Below, one piece after another: positions 1 through 6,845 of a DNA stretch of 12,135 nt. The DNA comes from AC-69 sp963751665 (GTDB lineage: Bacteria; Actinomycetota; UBA4738; HRBIN12): assembly GCA_963751665.1 (NCBI GenBank), contig CAVVVF010000007.1, positions 1-12,135 of the forward strand, in the 5' to 3' direction. The position numbers and the translations under genes were made by a program. The notes beneath the pieces are model-generated. The model made no database searches. It was not told where the DNA came from and was given only the letters and a program-made list of their open reading frames with translations. How positions within the stretch are numbered: position 1 is the stretch's first letter; each line of letters begins with the position of its first letter.

Positions 1-100
1 TGGAAGCTCTCTCCGCAGGCTGAGCGCTGTTCCACCACGCTGAGCTCCACCAACACGGGCCACCTCCTGCTCCGATCGAGGTCGTAAGGAGGATGACCGG

Positions 101-190
101 TGTCAAGGATCAGCCGGATCAGGTGTCAAGGATCAGCCGGATCAGGAGTCAAGGATCAGCCGAAGCCGTGTCCAGGATCAGGTGAGCCGG
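101..190. repeat. Short tandem repeat array, about four units of 22-23 bp
   Basis: Two identical 23-bp units lie at 101-123 and 124-146. Each begins TGTCAAGGATCAGCCGGATC and ends AGG. A third, diverged unit follows at 147-168 (AGTCAAGGATCAGCCG, then a different tail). A fourth, more diverged one is at 169-190 (TGTCCAGGATCAGG...). There are no spacers, so this is not a CRISPR array. The array lies about 34 bp beyond the 3' end of the tRNA-Arg gene. From memory, direct repeats starting TGTCAAGGAT resemble the multiple terminal repeats of some insertion sequences (IS21-like or IS481-like), but no transposase is in the window, so this is only a guess. Bases 1-100 show no convincing gene. Confidence 0.8.
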
Positions 191-223
191 AACGTCCAGC
201 ATCACGCGGAACACGACATCACA

Positions 224-299
224 TGGTGCCCCCGGCAGGAATCGAACCTGCGACACACGGTTTAGGAAACCGTTGCTCTATCCACTGAGCTACGAGGGC
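224..299 (-). tRNA. tRNA-Arg, anticodon CCT
   Basis: The reverse complement folds as a complete 76-nt tRNA. The acceptor arm GCCCTCG pairs with CGGGGGC, including a T-G wobble. The anticodon stem ACGGT/ACCGT encloses the 7-nt loop TTCCTAA, which gives anticodon CCT and reads AGG as arginine. The T arm GCAGG-TTCGAAT-CCTGC is perfect. The discriminator base is A and CCA is encoded in the gene (224-226 on the plus strand). It is transcribed toward the repeat array at 101-190. I see no clear promoter in 300-430. tRNA genes are common integration sites, but I found no integrase or duplicated tRNA 3' end in this window. Confidence 0.97.
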
Positions 300-368
300 C
301 AGCGGGAAGGTGGTTCAAGACCGGACCTCCGGCACCACCTGCTTGCACGCTCCAAGGATAGTGGCCCT

Positions 369-394
369 GATTAGCGGAGGGCTCCAAGGGGTAA
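369..394 (+). promoter_or_regulatory. Weak SigF/SigB-type promoter candidate before the zinc-ribbon gene
   Basis: GATT (369-372), a 16-bp spacer, then GGGTAA (389-394). The -35 has one mismatch to GTTT, while spacing and -10 agree with the better sites in this window. It lies 36 bp before the ATG at 431, leaving room for a short leader that carries the ribosome binding site. Alone it would be weak; the shared spacing is the main reason to list it. Confidence 0.3.
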
Positions 395-430
395 AGGAGT
401 ACGCGAGGCAGGAAGGAAGGAGGCTTACTC

Positions 431-627
431 ATGGCCACCCAGGCTGACGAGCTCGTGAAGGAGGACCTCCTCAACGGTACGTTCATGCCCGGATGCGGCT
501 GAGGGCCCTCTCGGCCTCCGCGGACAACCCGAATCTGCGGACCTGTAGCAGGTGCGGGGAGCGGGTCGAGATGCGACGGGACGCGAGCGAAGGGTCGGTC
601 TGCTCGCTCTGCGGCCGCTACGCCTGA
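431..627 (+). CDS. Small zinc-ribbon protein, reading frame broken by one base
   Basis: A strong ribosome binding site, AAGGAGG (417-423), stands 7 nt before ATG 431. This frame runs only 23 codons to a TGA at 500-502. A second frame starts at ATG 493, overlaps that stop, and reads 44 residues to TGA 625-627. It contains CSRCG (Cys18, Cys21) and CSLCG (Cys37, Cys40), a four-cysteine zinc-ribbon pattern. The second ATG has no ribosome binding site of its own at normal distance. Adding one G to the GG at 491-492 fuses both parts into a single 65-residue protein with a basic, zinc-binding C-terminus. I think this is the true product; two translationally coupled ORFs are the alternative. Partner and function are unknown. 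It converges with the MEDS-HATPase gene, whose stop lies 10 bp away. Confidence 0.6.
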
Positions 628-637
628 GGGAGAGCCG

Positions 638-1372
638 CTAGCGGTCGACGTAGAGCCTGACCGTCGTTCCCGTGGAGTTCGGCACGATCTGGAGCAGGTC
701 CACGAGCTGCCGTGCGAGCCACAGTCCGCGGCCGGCCTCCATGCGTCGGCGGGAGGCAAGTACCCGGCCAACGGGTCGGCGATCCCGGGACCGTCGTCCT
801 GGATCTGGCACAGGAACCGTCCGTCCTCCGGCCACCCCCACAGCGCTACGACGCCACGTCCGTACCGAAGCGCGTTCGTGAGGATCTCGTTCGCCGCCAT
901 CGTCAGGTCCATGGCGCGCTCGGACGTCACCCCCGCCTTGACCGCTTCCTCGCGCAGGAACAGGCGAGCGCTCGAGAGACCCGTGGTCTGACCGAGCCTG
1001 GGGGCCCATGCCGGAGGCGACGGCGGCTCCGGGTTCCACGTGCGGAGCAGCTCGCCGGGGTACGGAAGTCCGGGCTGGGTCGTTCCGTCCCGTTTCCGTC
1101 GGAGACCACAGGATGCGTTCGCCGGGCGTTCGCCACGATCGCGGGATCCAGCCGAGAAGTGTCGTAGATGCAGATGAGCGAGACGGGGAACGGAGCGAGG
1201 ACCGTGTTCAGCACCGACTCGTACCGGATCCATTCCCGGATGAGGTCGAGCCGGCCTGGATAAAAGGGACCAGGTACGACAGGAACTGGCCCATTGTCGC
1301 ATGCAGGAGCGCCGGGTGCTCCAGGCTTGTCCGGTCGGTCTCGTTTCTCGTTCCCATCGTCTCGCCATCCAT
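638..1372 (-). pseudogene. MEDS-HATPase anti-sigma regulator, internally deleted and frameshifted
   Basis: In its intact form this family has an N-terminal MEDS sensory domain and a C-terminal RsbW-like HATPase. From ATG 1372 the first frame reads EHPALLHATMGQFLSYLVPF, the start of MEDS. A second frame then gives YPGRLDLIREWIRYESVLN and IYDTSRLDPAIVANARRTHP, the end of MEDS. The two ends are nearly fused, so roughly 75-85 residues normally between them are missing. A third frame continues from about 1057 with GELLRTWNPEPP, the N-box NEILTNALRYG and the ATP-binding motif DDGPGI. A fourth frame gives GRGLWLARQLVDLL and the end LYVDR. The last two shifts are repaired by one C near 1057-1060 and one G near 739-740, so they may be sequence errors. 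The missing MEDS core cannot be explained that way. The HATPase itself looks intact. A clear ribosome binding site is not visible, so the start is uncertain. Confidence 0.75.
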
Positions 1373-1481
1373 GGTGCGTCTTGACTCGCCGTTCAAAGCA
1401 TATCGGCCATCCCAAGCACGGGGTGATCCGTCGATTCATTAACCCGGTGGCCCGGTGGCCCAATCCCGGGGCGCGTCCCCT

Positions 1482-1506
1482 GTTTGGTCGCTCGACCTGC
1501 GGGTAG
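1482..1506 (+). promoter_or_regulatory. SigF/SigB-type promoter before the proline-rich gene
   Basis: GTTT (1482-1485), a 15-bp spacer, then GGGTAG (1501-1506). This matches the known SigB/SigF promoter form GTTT-N-GGGTA. A start point around 1513 would give a leader of about 26 nt before ATG 1539, enough for the GGAG ribosome binding site at 1529-1532. The spacer is one base shorter than in the other sites of this window. Confidence 0.5.
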
Positions 1507-1538
1507 GGTTGCGATGTCACCAGGGATCGGAGAGGCGC

Positions 1539-1784
1539 ATGGAGCGGGACGATCGCAAGCGAGCGGGCACGCCCGTGCCCGGACCGGTCCCGGACCCCAA
1601 CCCGGCTCCGGTGCCCGATCCTCTGCCACCACCGAGCCCGCCAGAACCCCCTTCGCCCGATCCGCCGGCGCCGGCCCCGGGCCCTCCGGCCCCACCCGCG
1701 CCGAGCCCGCCGCAACCCCCCGGGCGAGAACCGCAGCCCGATGAGCCGCCGATCCCTCGCGCAGAGCCGAGGTCCGGCCGCTAG
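1539..1784 (+). CDS. Small proline-rich protein of unknown function
   Basis: 81 residues. A charged N-terminus (MERDDRKRAG) is followed by about 55 residues in which roughly every second residue is proline, mixed with Ala, Ser, Asp, Val and Glu, and then by an acidic/basic tail ending in PRSGR. It has no signal peptide, membrane segment or cysteine. GGAG at 1529-1532 is 6 nt before the ATG and a SigF-like promoter lies just upstream, which supports a real gene despite the low-complexity sequence. It is likely extended and disordered, possibly a surface or scaffold protein, but that is inference. GC-rich DNA can produce such frames by chance, so confidence is moderate. It converges with the minus-strand gene ending at 1856. 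Confidence 0.5.
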   Translation: MERDDRKRAGTPVPGPVPDPNPAPVPDPLPPPSPPEPPSPDPPAPAPGPPAPPAPSPPQPPGREPQPDEPPIPRAEPRSGR

Positions 1785-1855
1785 CCCGCCTTGCGGATCG
1801 CGTCGATCAGATCTGAGGGCGGTCGAGGAGGTGTGTGAGCCGCGGGGAGCCGGTC

Positions 1856-2414
1856 TCAGGCTATTGCGGGAATGCCTTGAAGCTCGCGGTCCGGACCCCA
1901 CTCCGATACCAGGGCGTCCAGGTCGCGCACGACCGGGATCCCGTACCTCGTCTGGAGAGATCCGGTGTCGATCGAGGCCGAGGTCTTGGGTCGAACGAAC
2001 AGGGCGAGCGGCTTGCAGAACTGGCTCCTCCAGCCTTCGGTGCCGAGCAGGACCCTGCCCCATGCTTCGGCGACGCCCAGGACGAGGCCTCCGAACCCCG
2101 AATCCCACGGGTCGACCTCCCACGGGGACAGGCGCTGCTGCTCCCGGGGGGCTTCCGTGGGCAGGCTCGTTCAGCCCGTAGAACCCGCAGTCGCAGTTGA
2201 GCGCCGGGGCTCCTGTCTGGTGCTCCGCCCGCAGGCGGGAGTAGAACCACATCCGCCCGTACTTCAGGATGAAGCACTCGGCCCGGTTCGAGGCCGGGTC
2301 CCAACGGCTGCGGCCGAAGAAGGGCGACTCGAGCCATCCGGCCCGGCCCACTCGCCACCAGCGGTATCCGCGGAAGCCACCGACCACGAGGTCGCGGCCG
2401 AAGTCCTTCTTCAA
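1856..2414 (-). CDS. Uncharacterised protein with a CDCGFYG motif, one frame break
   Basis: It reads from TTG 2414 with GGFRGYRWWRVG, WLESPFFGRSRWDP, NRAECF and CDCGFYGLNEP. That frame then loses sense at the six-G run 2146-2151 (plus strand). With one base fewer there, the protein continues SPREQQRLSPWEVDPW, LGVAEAWGRVLLGTEGWRSQ, FCKPLALFVRP, LQTRYGIPVVRDLDALV and ends at TGA 1858-1856. The product is about 185 residues, with no signal peptide or membrane segment. It resembles a widespread uncharacterised family with an N-terminal W-x-V segment, a CxCG(F/I/L)YG centre and a GxVxxGxxGWR(A/S) C-terminal part; I know no established function. The three cysteines (C in AEC, then CDC) could bind metal, but this is inference. 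Its TTG start overlaps the stop of the gene upstream (TTGA), which suggests translational coupling and supports this start. Confidence 0.7.
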
Positions 2415-2539
2415 CGCCCCGTGGGCTCAGGGACTGGTTCCGTCGTCGCGGGAGCCGTCTCGGGCGCCTCGACCGGCGCCTCCACGATCCGAGGATCCGG
2501 CACGGCTTCCACCTCTCGGACGATCTTTCCGATCCTCAT
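2411..2539 (-). CDS. Small proline/glutamate-rich protein, first gene of a two-gene operon
   Basis: 42 residues: MRIGKIVREVEAVPD at the N-terminus, then an acidic, Pro/Ala/Glu/Thr-rich tail ending in EPTGR. AGGAGG ends 6 nt before the ATG at 2539, an excellent ribosome binding site. The stop overlaps the TTG start of the CDCGFYG-protein gene by four bases (TTGA), so the two are probably made together and may act together. It has no cysteines, signal peptide or membrane segment. Function is unknown. No good promoter was seen upstream: GGGTAT on the minus strand (2595-2590) has no GTTT at a suitable distance. Confidence 0.65.
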   Translation of the reverse strand: MRIGKIVREVEAVPDPRIVEAPVEAPETAPATTEPVPEPTGR

Positions 2540-2615
2540 GGCGAACCTCCTCTTGGGTGAACCTATCGACCGCTTCGGTCCCGGGGTTGATACCCACATG
2601 GACGCGCGGGGGGAG

Positions 2616-2641
2616 GTTTGGCCAGGCACGGCCGGGGGAAT
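2616..2641 (+). promoter_or_regulatory. SigF/SigB-like promoter candidate before the giant phosphatase gene
   Basis: GTTT (2616-2619), a 16-bp spacer, then GGGAAT (2636-2641). The -10 differs from GGGTAT at one base but is identical to the site before the GPGG gene. It lies in the 182-bp gap between divergent genes, about 80 bp before the GTG at 2722. Confidence 0.35.
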
Positions 2642-2721
2642 CCTTAGACTTCGGGCAGGGCCATCGGAGGGAGGGCACAGGAGGGGGCGGACGTCCAGGC
2701 GCTCGATTCCAGGGGGGCGTC

Positions 2722-5700
2722 GTGACCTCGACTGAAGGGCACGCCGGCTCATCCACATCTGAGCGGCGCTACCCGGTCTCGGCCGACACCGTCGCACGGG
2801 CCCGGCGAGAGCTGGAACAGCTGCTTCCACGTCTCCGGCCGGCGTGCCTCGACACCCTGCGACTGCTGGCCAGTGAGGTCGTCACCAACGCGATCAGGCA
2901 TGGGCCCGACGGATCCGAGGCAACGGTCATCATGCGGGTCCAGGTCGTGGGCGAGCGCGCACACGTGGAGGTCGAGGACACCGGAGGTGGCTTCTCGCCT
3001 CCGGGCCCCCCCAAGGCCGACGGAAGCGGCGGGTGGGGCCTGTACCTGGTGGACGAGCTCGCCGATCGGTGGGGGGTCCAGGATGGACCTCCCACTCGGG
3101 TGTGGTTCGAGGTCGACGCCTGTCTGGTGCCGGAGCGGGCCCGCCCACCCGGTGCGTGGCCGGAGATCCTCGACACGTTCGTCCTCGAGGATGTCCGTTC
3201 GGCAGTGGTGGCACCGGCGTGGACGGCATCGTCACCCGGTGGAACGCGCAGGCCGAGTCGCTGTTCGGCTGGAGCCCCGCGGAGGCGGTCGGCCGCGATC
3301 TCGCCGATCTCCTCTTCGCGGGCGAGGACGATGCGGGATCGGGCCTTTCGCGAAACGCCTTCGGACCGGCGGATCCTGGGAAGGCGACTGGGAGGCCCGG
3401 CGGAGCGACGGGACGACGGTGCTCGTCCACGTTGCATCGTCGCCCCTCCACGACGAGGGCGGTGCGCCGCTCGGCGTGGTGACGGCCTGGTTCGACATCC
3501 GCGATCGCAAGCGGGTGGAGCAGAGAGCTGGAGAAGCTCGTCGCCGAGCTGCGCGAATCCGAGCGCAACCTCCGGCTCATCACCGAGAACTCGCCCATCG
3601 CCATCCTGGCCTACGACCTCGACGAGAAGCTGCTGTACGTGAACCAGGCAGCCGAGGAGCTCACCGGCTTCTCATCGGATGAGATCCGGGAGCGAACATA
3701 CCTCGATCTGGGTCCATCCGGAGGACCGAAAGCACGTCGAGGAACGATGGCGATGGTTGCTGGCGGGAGGCCATATCGGGACGAGGAAGTCCGCCTGGTC
3801 ACGAAGGGGGGTGCCGTCAAGTGGTCGCTCTCCTCGTGGGGACCGCTCCTCGACGAGGAGGGAAGGCGCATCGGCATCCAGGGGCGGGAACGCGACGTCA
3901 CCCAGCGCAAGCGGACGGAGCTCGCCCTGAAGGAGAGCGAGCAACAGCTTCGCATCGCACTCTCCGCGGGCAGCATGGGGACATGGGATTGGGACATCCG
4001 AAAGGGCCGGGTCGGCTGGTCGATCGACTGGAGAAGATCCACGGCCTGGAACCGGAACCTTCGGCGGGACCTTCGAGGACTCGACTCGTGACATCCATCC
4101 AGAGGATCGCGAGCGCGTTCTCGAGTCCATCCAGAAGGCCGTGACCGAAGGTGCGGACTACGTCCTGGACTATCGGATCGTTCGTCCGGATGGCGTCGTG
4201 CGGTGGGTGAGCGCGAGGGGACAGGTCTTCCGGGACGAGTCGGGCAAAGCGGTTCGGATGGCCGGGGTCTGTTCCGACGTCACGGAGCGCAAGGAGACCG
4301 AGCGGCGGTTGTCGGTCCAGTACGCCGTGTCTCGCGTCCTGGCCGAGGCGTCGAGCGTCGAGGACGCCACACCGCAACTGATCGAGGCCGTCGCCGGCGC
4401 GCTCGCATGGGAGCTCGGCAACCTATGGCAGGTCGACGAGGAAGCGGGCGTCTTGCGGTACGCGGGCGGTTGGTGCTCGCGGGCCAGCCGGTGCACGGGG
4501 ATTCCTGGCGCACGGCCGCGAGTTCTGTTCCCGCCGGGGGTCGGTATCCCCGGACGGGTGTGGCAGTCCGGCGCTCCGGCCTGGATCCCCGACGTCGCCC
4601 TCGACGACAACTTCCCTCGAGCCCCGTTCGCCGCCCAGGCCGGCCTCCACGCGGCCTTCGGCTTTCCCATCACGCTCGGAGAACAGATCCTCGGCGTGGT
4701 GGAGTTCTTCAGCCCACGGATCCGGGAGCCGGACCGGCCGCTGCTGGAGACCGTCGCCGCCGTCGGCCGCCAGATCGGCCAGTTCCTGGAGCGCAAGTTG
4801 GTCGAAGGGGCCGTGACCGAGAGCGAGGCCCGAAAGACGGCCATCCTGGAATCGGCACTCGAGGGGATCATCACGATGCGGGAGGACGGGACGATCGTCG
4901 AGATGAACCCGGCCGCCGTCCGGATGTTCGGAGTCGATCGCAACGAAGCGGTAGGCATGGAGCTTGCGGATCTGATCATCCCGGAGCACCTCCGGGCCAG
5001 ACATCGCGAGGCCCTGGAGCGGTTCCGCCGAACCGGCCATGGGCGCGTGCTCGGCAAGCGGATGGAGCTCTCGGGCCTTCGGGCCGATGGATCGGAGTTC
5101 CCCATCGAGCTCACGGTCACGCTGGTCGAGCTTCCGGGCCCTGCGCTGTTCACCGGATACATCAGGGACATCACGGACCGAAGGCGAACCGAGGAGCTCC
5201 GATCTCGCTTGCTGGAGAGCGAGCGGAGCGCCAGAGCCGAGGCCGAGGCCGCCAGGGAGCGCGCGGCCTACCTTGCGGAGGCAAGCGTGATCCTGGCCTC
5301 GTCCCTCGACGTGCGAAGGACCCTGAGGCAGGTCGCTCGGCTGACGGTCCCGCGCCTGGCCGACTGGTGCAGCGTGGAGATGGTCGAGCCCGACGGCACC
5401 ATCCAGTCGGTCGCGGTGGCCCACGTGGACCCGAAGAAGGTCGCCCTAGCCCGGCAGTACCGCCGCCGCTATCCTCCGGACCAGTCGGCTGAGTCCGGTA
5501 TCGGTCGGGTCATCCAGACGGGCCGGTCAGAGCTCTTCGAGGACATCCCCGAACAGGGCCTGCTGGAGCAGCGGATCGACGACCCCGAGCGACTCGAGTT
5601 CGCCCGAAAGCTCGACGTGCGCTCGGCGATGGTCGTTCCGCTCGTGGCCGAGGGCCGTTCCCTCGGGGCGATCTCGTTCGCCTCATCGGAGTCGCGGAGG

Positions 5701-6508
5701 CGGTTCGGCCAGGCCGACCTGGAGCTTGCCGAGGACCTGGCGCACCGGGCGGCGGTGGCGATCGTCAACGCGCGACTGTACGAGGAACGGAGCCACGTCG
5801 CCCGAACGCTCCAGCGCAGCCTCCTGCCACAGAAGCTGCCCGACATCCCCGGAATGCAGATCGCCGCGTTCTACCAGCCGGCCGGCCTGGCCAGGACCGA
5901 GGTGGGGGGCGACTTCTACGACGCCTTCGAGGTTGGCGAGGGGGCCTGGGCCATCGTGATCGGCGACGTATGCGGCAAGGGCGTGGAGGCGGCGGCCATG
6001 ACGGGGGTCGCCCGGCACGCGATCCGGGCGGCGGCCGTGCACCAGGTCAGCCCGAGCGCCGTGCTCGCCGACCTGAACGAGGTCCTGCGCCGCGAGGAGG
6101 GCGAGGGATTCTGCACGGTGGCCATGGGCCGCCTCGAGTCGCATGACGATGGTGCCACGCTCACCGTCTCGAGCGGCGGCCACCCGCTCCCGATCGTGCT
6201 TCGCCGCGACGGCTCGGTCGAGACGGTGGGCTCGCCCGGCACCCTCGTCGGCGTCTTCGAGGACGTGCAGCTGCGAGGATCGGACGGTGGGGCTGCTACG
6301 GGGTGACACGGTGGTCTTCTACACCGACGGGCTGATCGATGTCCGCCGGAGAGAGCCGATCGACGATGTGGCGCTCGATGCGCTCCTGGCCACGTGCCGG
6401 GACCTGGACGCCATGGCAACCATCGACTGTTTCCGCGACGCCGTGGCCGACCCGGAGGGGGAGTCGCCCGACGACATCGCCATCCTCGCGGTCCGGATCG
6501 TTCCCTAG
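2722..6508 (+). CDS. Giant HATPase-PAS-GAF-PP2C (SpoIIE/RsbU-type) sensor phosphatase, with several frame breaks
   Basis: About 1,260 residues once frames are joined. The start is GTG 2722 after the purine run AGGGGGG (2711-2717). Domains in order: an RsbW-like HATPase at residues 16-135 with N-box SEVVTNAIRHG, DTGGG and GWGLYLVDELADRWG; PAS1 (157-262, GIVTRWNAQAESLFGW); PAS2 (273-395); PAS3 (401-525); GAF1 (530-690, GVGIPGRVWQSG); PAS4 (703-825); GAF2 (850-1020); and a PP2C domain to the end. The PP2C domain keeps the metal-binding motifs GGDFYD, GDVCGKG, TDGLID and PDDIAI, so it should be active. The likely role is to dephosphorylate STAS antagonists in response to signals sensed by PAS/GAF, freeing the sigma factor. 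There is no membrane segment, so it should be cytosolic. Frame breaks occur near 3215, 3344, 3523, 3710, 3771, 4028, 4067 and 6274. Most are repaired by one base in a G/C run. The HATPase-phosphatase fusion holds in all frames, since I see no stop between the two parts. Confidence 0.85.
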
Positions 6509-6525
6509 CCGGACGTCTCGTCCGG
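6509..6525 (+). terminator. Hairpin directly after the giant phosphatase stop
   Basis: CCGGACG-TCT-CGTCCGG is a perfect 7-bp stem with a 3-nt loop, beginning at the base after the TAG (6506-6508). There is no T-run, which is common for actinobacterial terminators. It would separate the phosphatase transcript from the GPGG gene, which has its own promoter candidate. Confidence 0.5.
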
Positions 6526-6555
6526 AGGTGGACACCGTGTCCTTCAACTCCCAAT

Positions 6556-6581
6556 GTTTGGCGGCAGCGTGCGGCGGGAAT
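6556..6581 (+). promoter_or_regulatory. SigF/SigB-like promoter before the GPGG membrane protein gene
   Basis: GTTT (6556-6559), a 16-bp spacer, then GGGAAT (6576-6581). A start near 6588 would leave a leader of about 19 nt before ATG 6607 that holds the AAGGAGG at 6596-6602. Position, spacing and isolation from the upstream gene by a hairpin all fit a real promoter. The -10 is GGGAAT rather than GGGTAC. Confidence 0.5.
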
Positions 6582-6606
6582 CAAAGGGCCTGACCAAGGA
6601 GGCCGC

Positions 6607-6780
6607 ATGTTCGGAGTTCTTGCCCTTACCGGAGGGGCCGCGACGTTGCTCTGGATCCTCGCGGTGATCCTGGTGATCGCCGGAATCGTCACGCTCCTTC
6701 GAGGAGGGGTCGTGGCCGGGGTGGTCCTAATCATCGTCGGCCTGCTGATTGGCCCCGGGGGCGTGAGCATCTTCAAATAA
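6607..6780 (+). CDS. GPGG-motif small membrane protein
   Basis: 57 residues, almost all hydrophobic. Segment one (about residues 10-28) carries LLWILAVILVIAGIVTLL. A short RGG turn follows, and segment two (about 33-47) carries VAGVVLIIVGLLIGPGG. The protein ends GVSIFK. Two short membrane helices and the GPGG motif near the end match a known actinobacterial small membrane protein family of unknown function. AAGGAGG lies 4 nt before the ATG. A SigF-like promoter stands just upstream, so it may be a stress-induced membrane protein; that link is inference. It converges with the sigma factor gene, with a strong hairpin between them. Confidence 0.85.
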   Translation: MFGVLALTGGAATLLWILAVILVIAGIVTLLRGGVVAGVVLIIVGLLIGPGGVSIFK

Positions 6781-6810
6781 CGCCAGCGCCCCAAACGTTC
6801 GCCCCCCCCA

Positions 6811-6845
6811 GCGATCCGGGAGCCGTGTTACGGCTCCCGGATCGC
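6811..6845. terminator. Long two-way hairpin with the sigma factor stop codon in its loop
   Basis: GCGATCCGGGAGCCG (6811-6825) and CGGCTCCCGGATCGC (6831-6845) form a perfect 15-bp stem around the 5-nt loop TGTTA. The loop holds the sigma factor's TAA stop (minus strand, 6830-6828), and one arm encodes its last residues (EAIREP). No T-run follows on either side. It sits between two converging genes and could stop transcription both ways. Confidence 0.8.

Noticed and set aside
101..190. CRISPR array
   Set aside because: The units are directly adjacent without unique spacers, and there are no cas genes.
100..288. Plus-strand open frame across the repeats and tRNA
   Set aside because: It lies over the tRNA gene and its sequence is only the repeat read in one frame; no protein family is recognisable.
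635..644. Palindrome CCGCTAGCGG as a terminator between the zinc-ribbon and MEDS genes
   Set aside because: A 10-bp palindrome without a loop or T-run is too short to call a terminator.
927..2414. One long minus-strand protein of 495 residues
   Set aside because: It joins two unrelated genes through a non-coding stretch; only its N-terminal part (CDCGFYG protein) and its C-terminal part (end of MEDS) carry recognisable protein.
2590..2595. GGGTAT on the minus strand as a promoter -10 for the 42-residue gene
   Set aside because: No GTTT lies 14-17 bp upstream; the sequence there is CTCC.
4170..5424. Long minus-strand frames opposite the giant phosphatase gene
   Set aside because: The plus strand here has continuous PAS and GAF domains; the opposite frames are shadows due to high GC.
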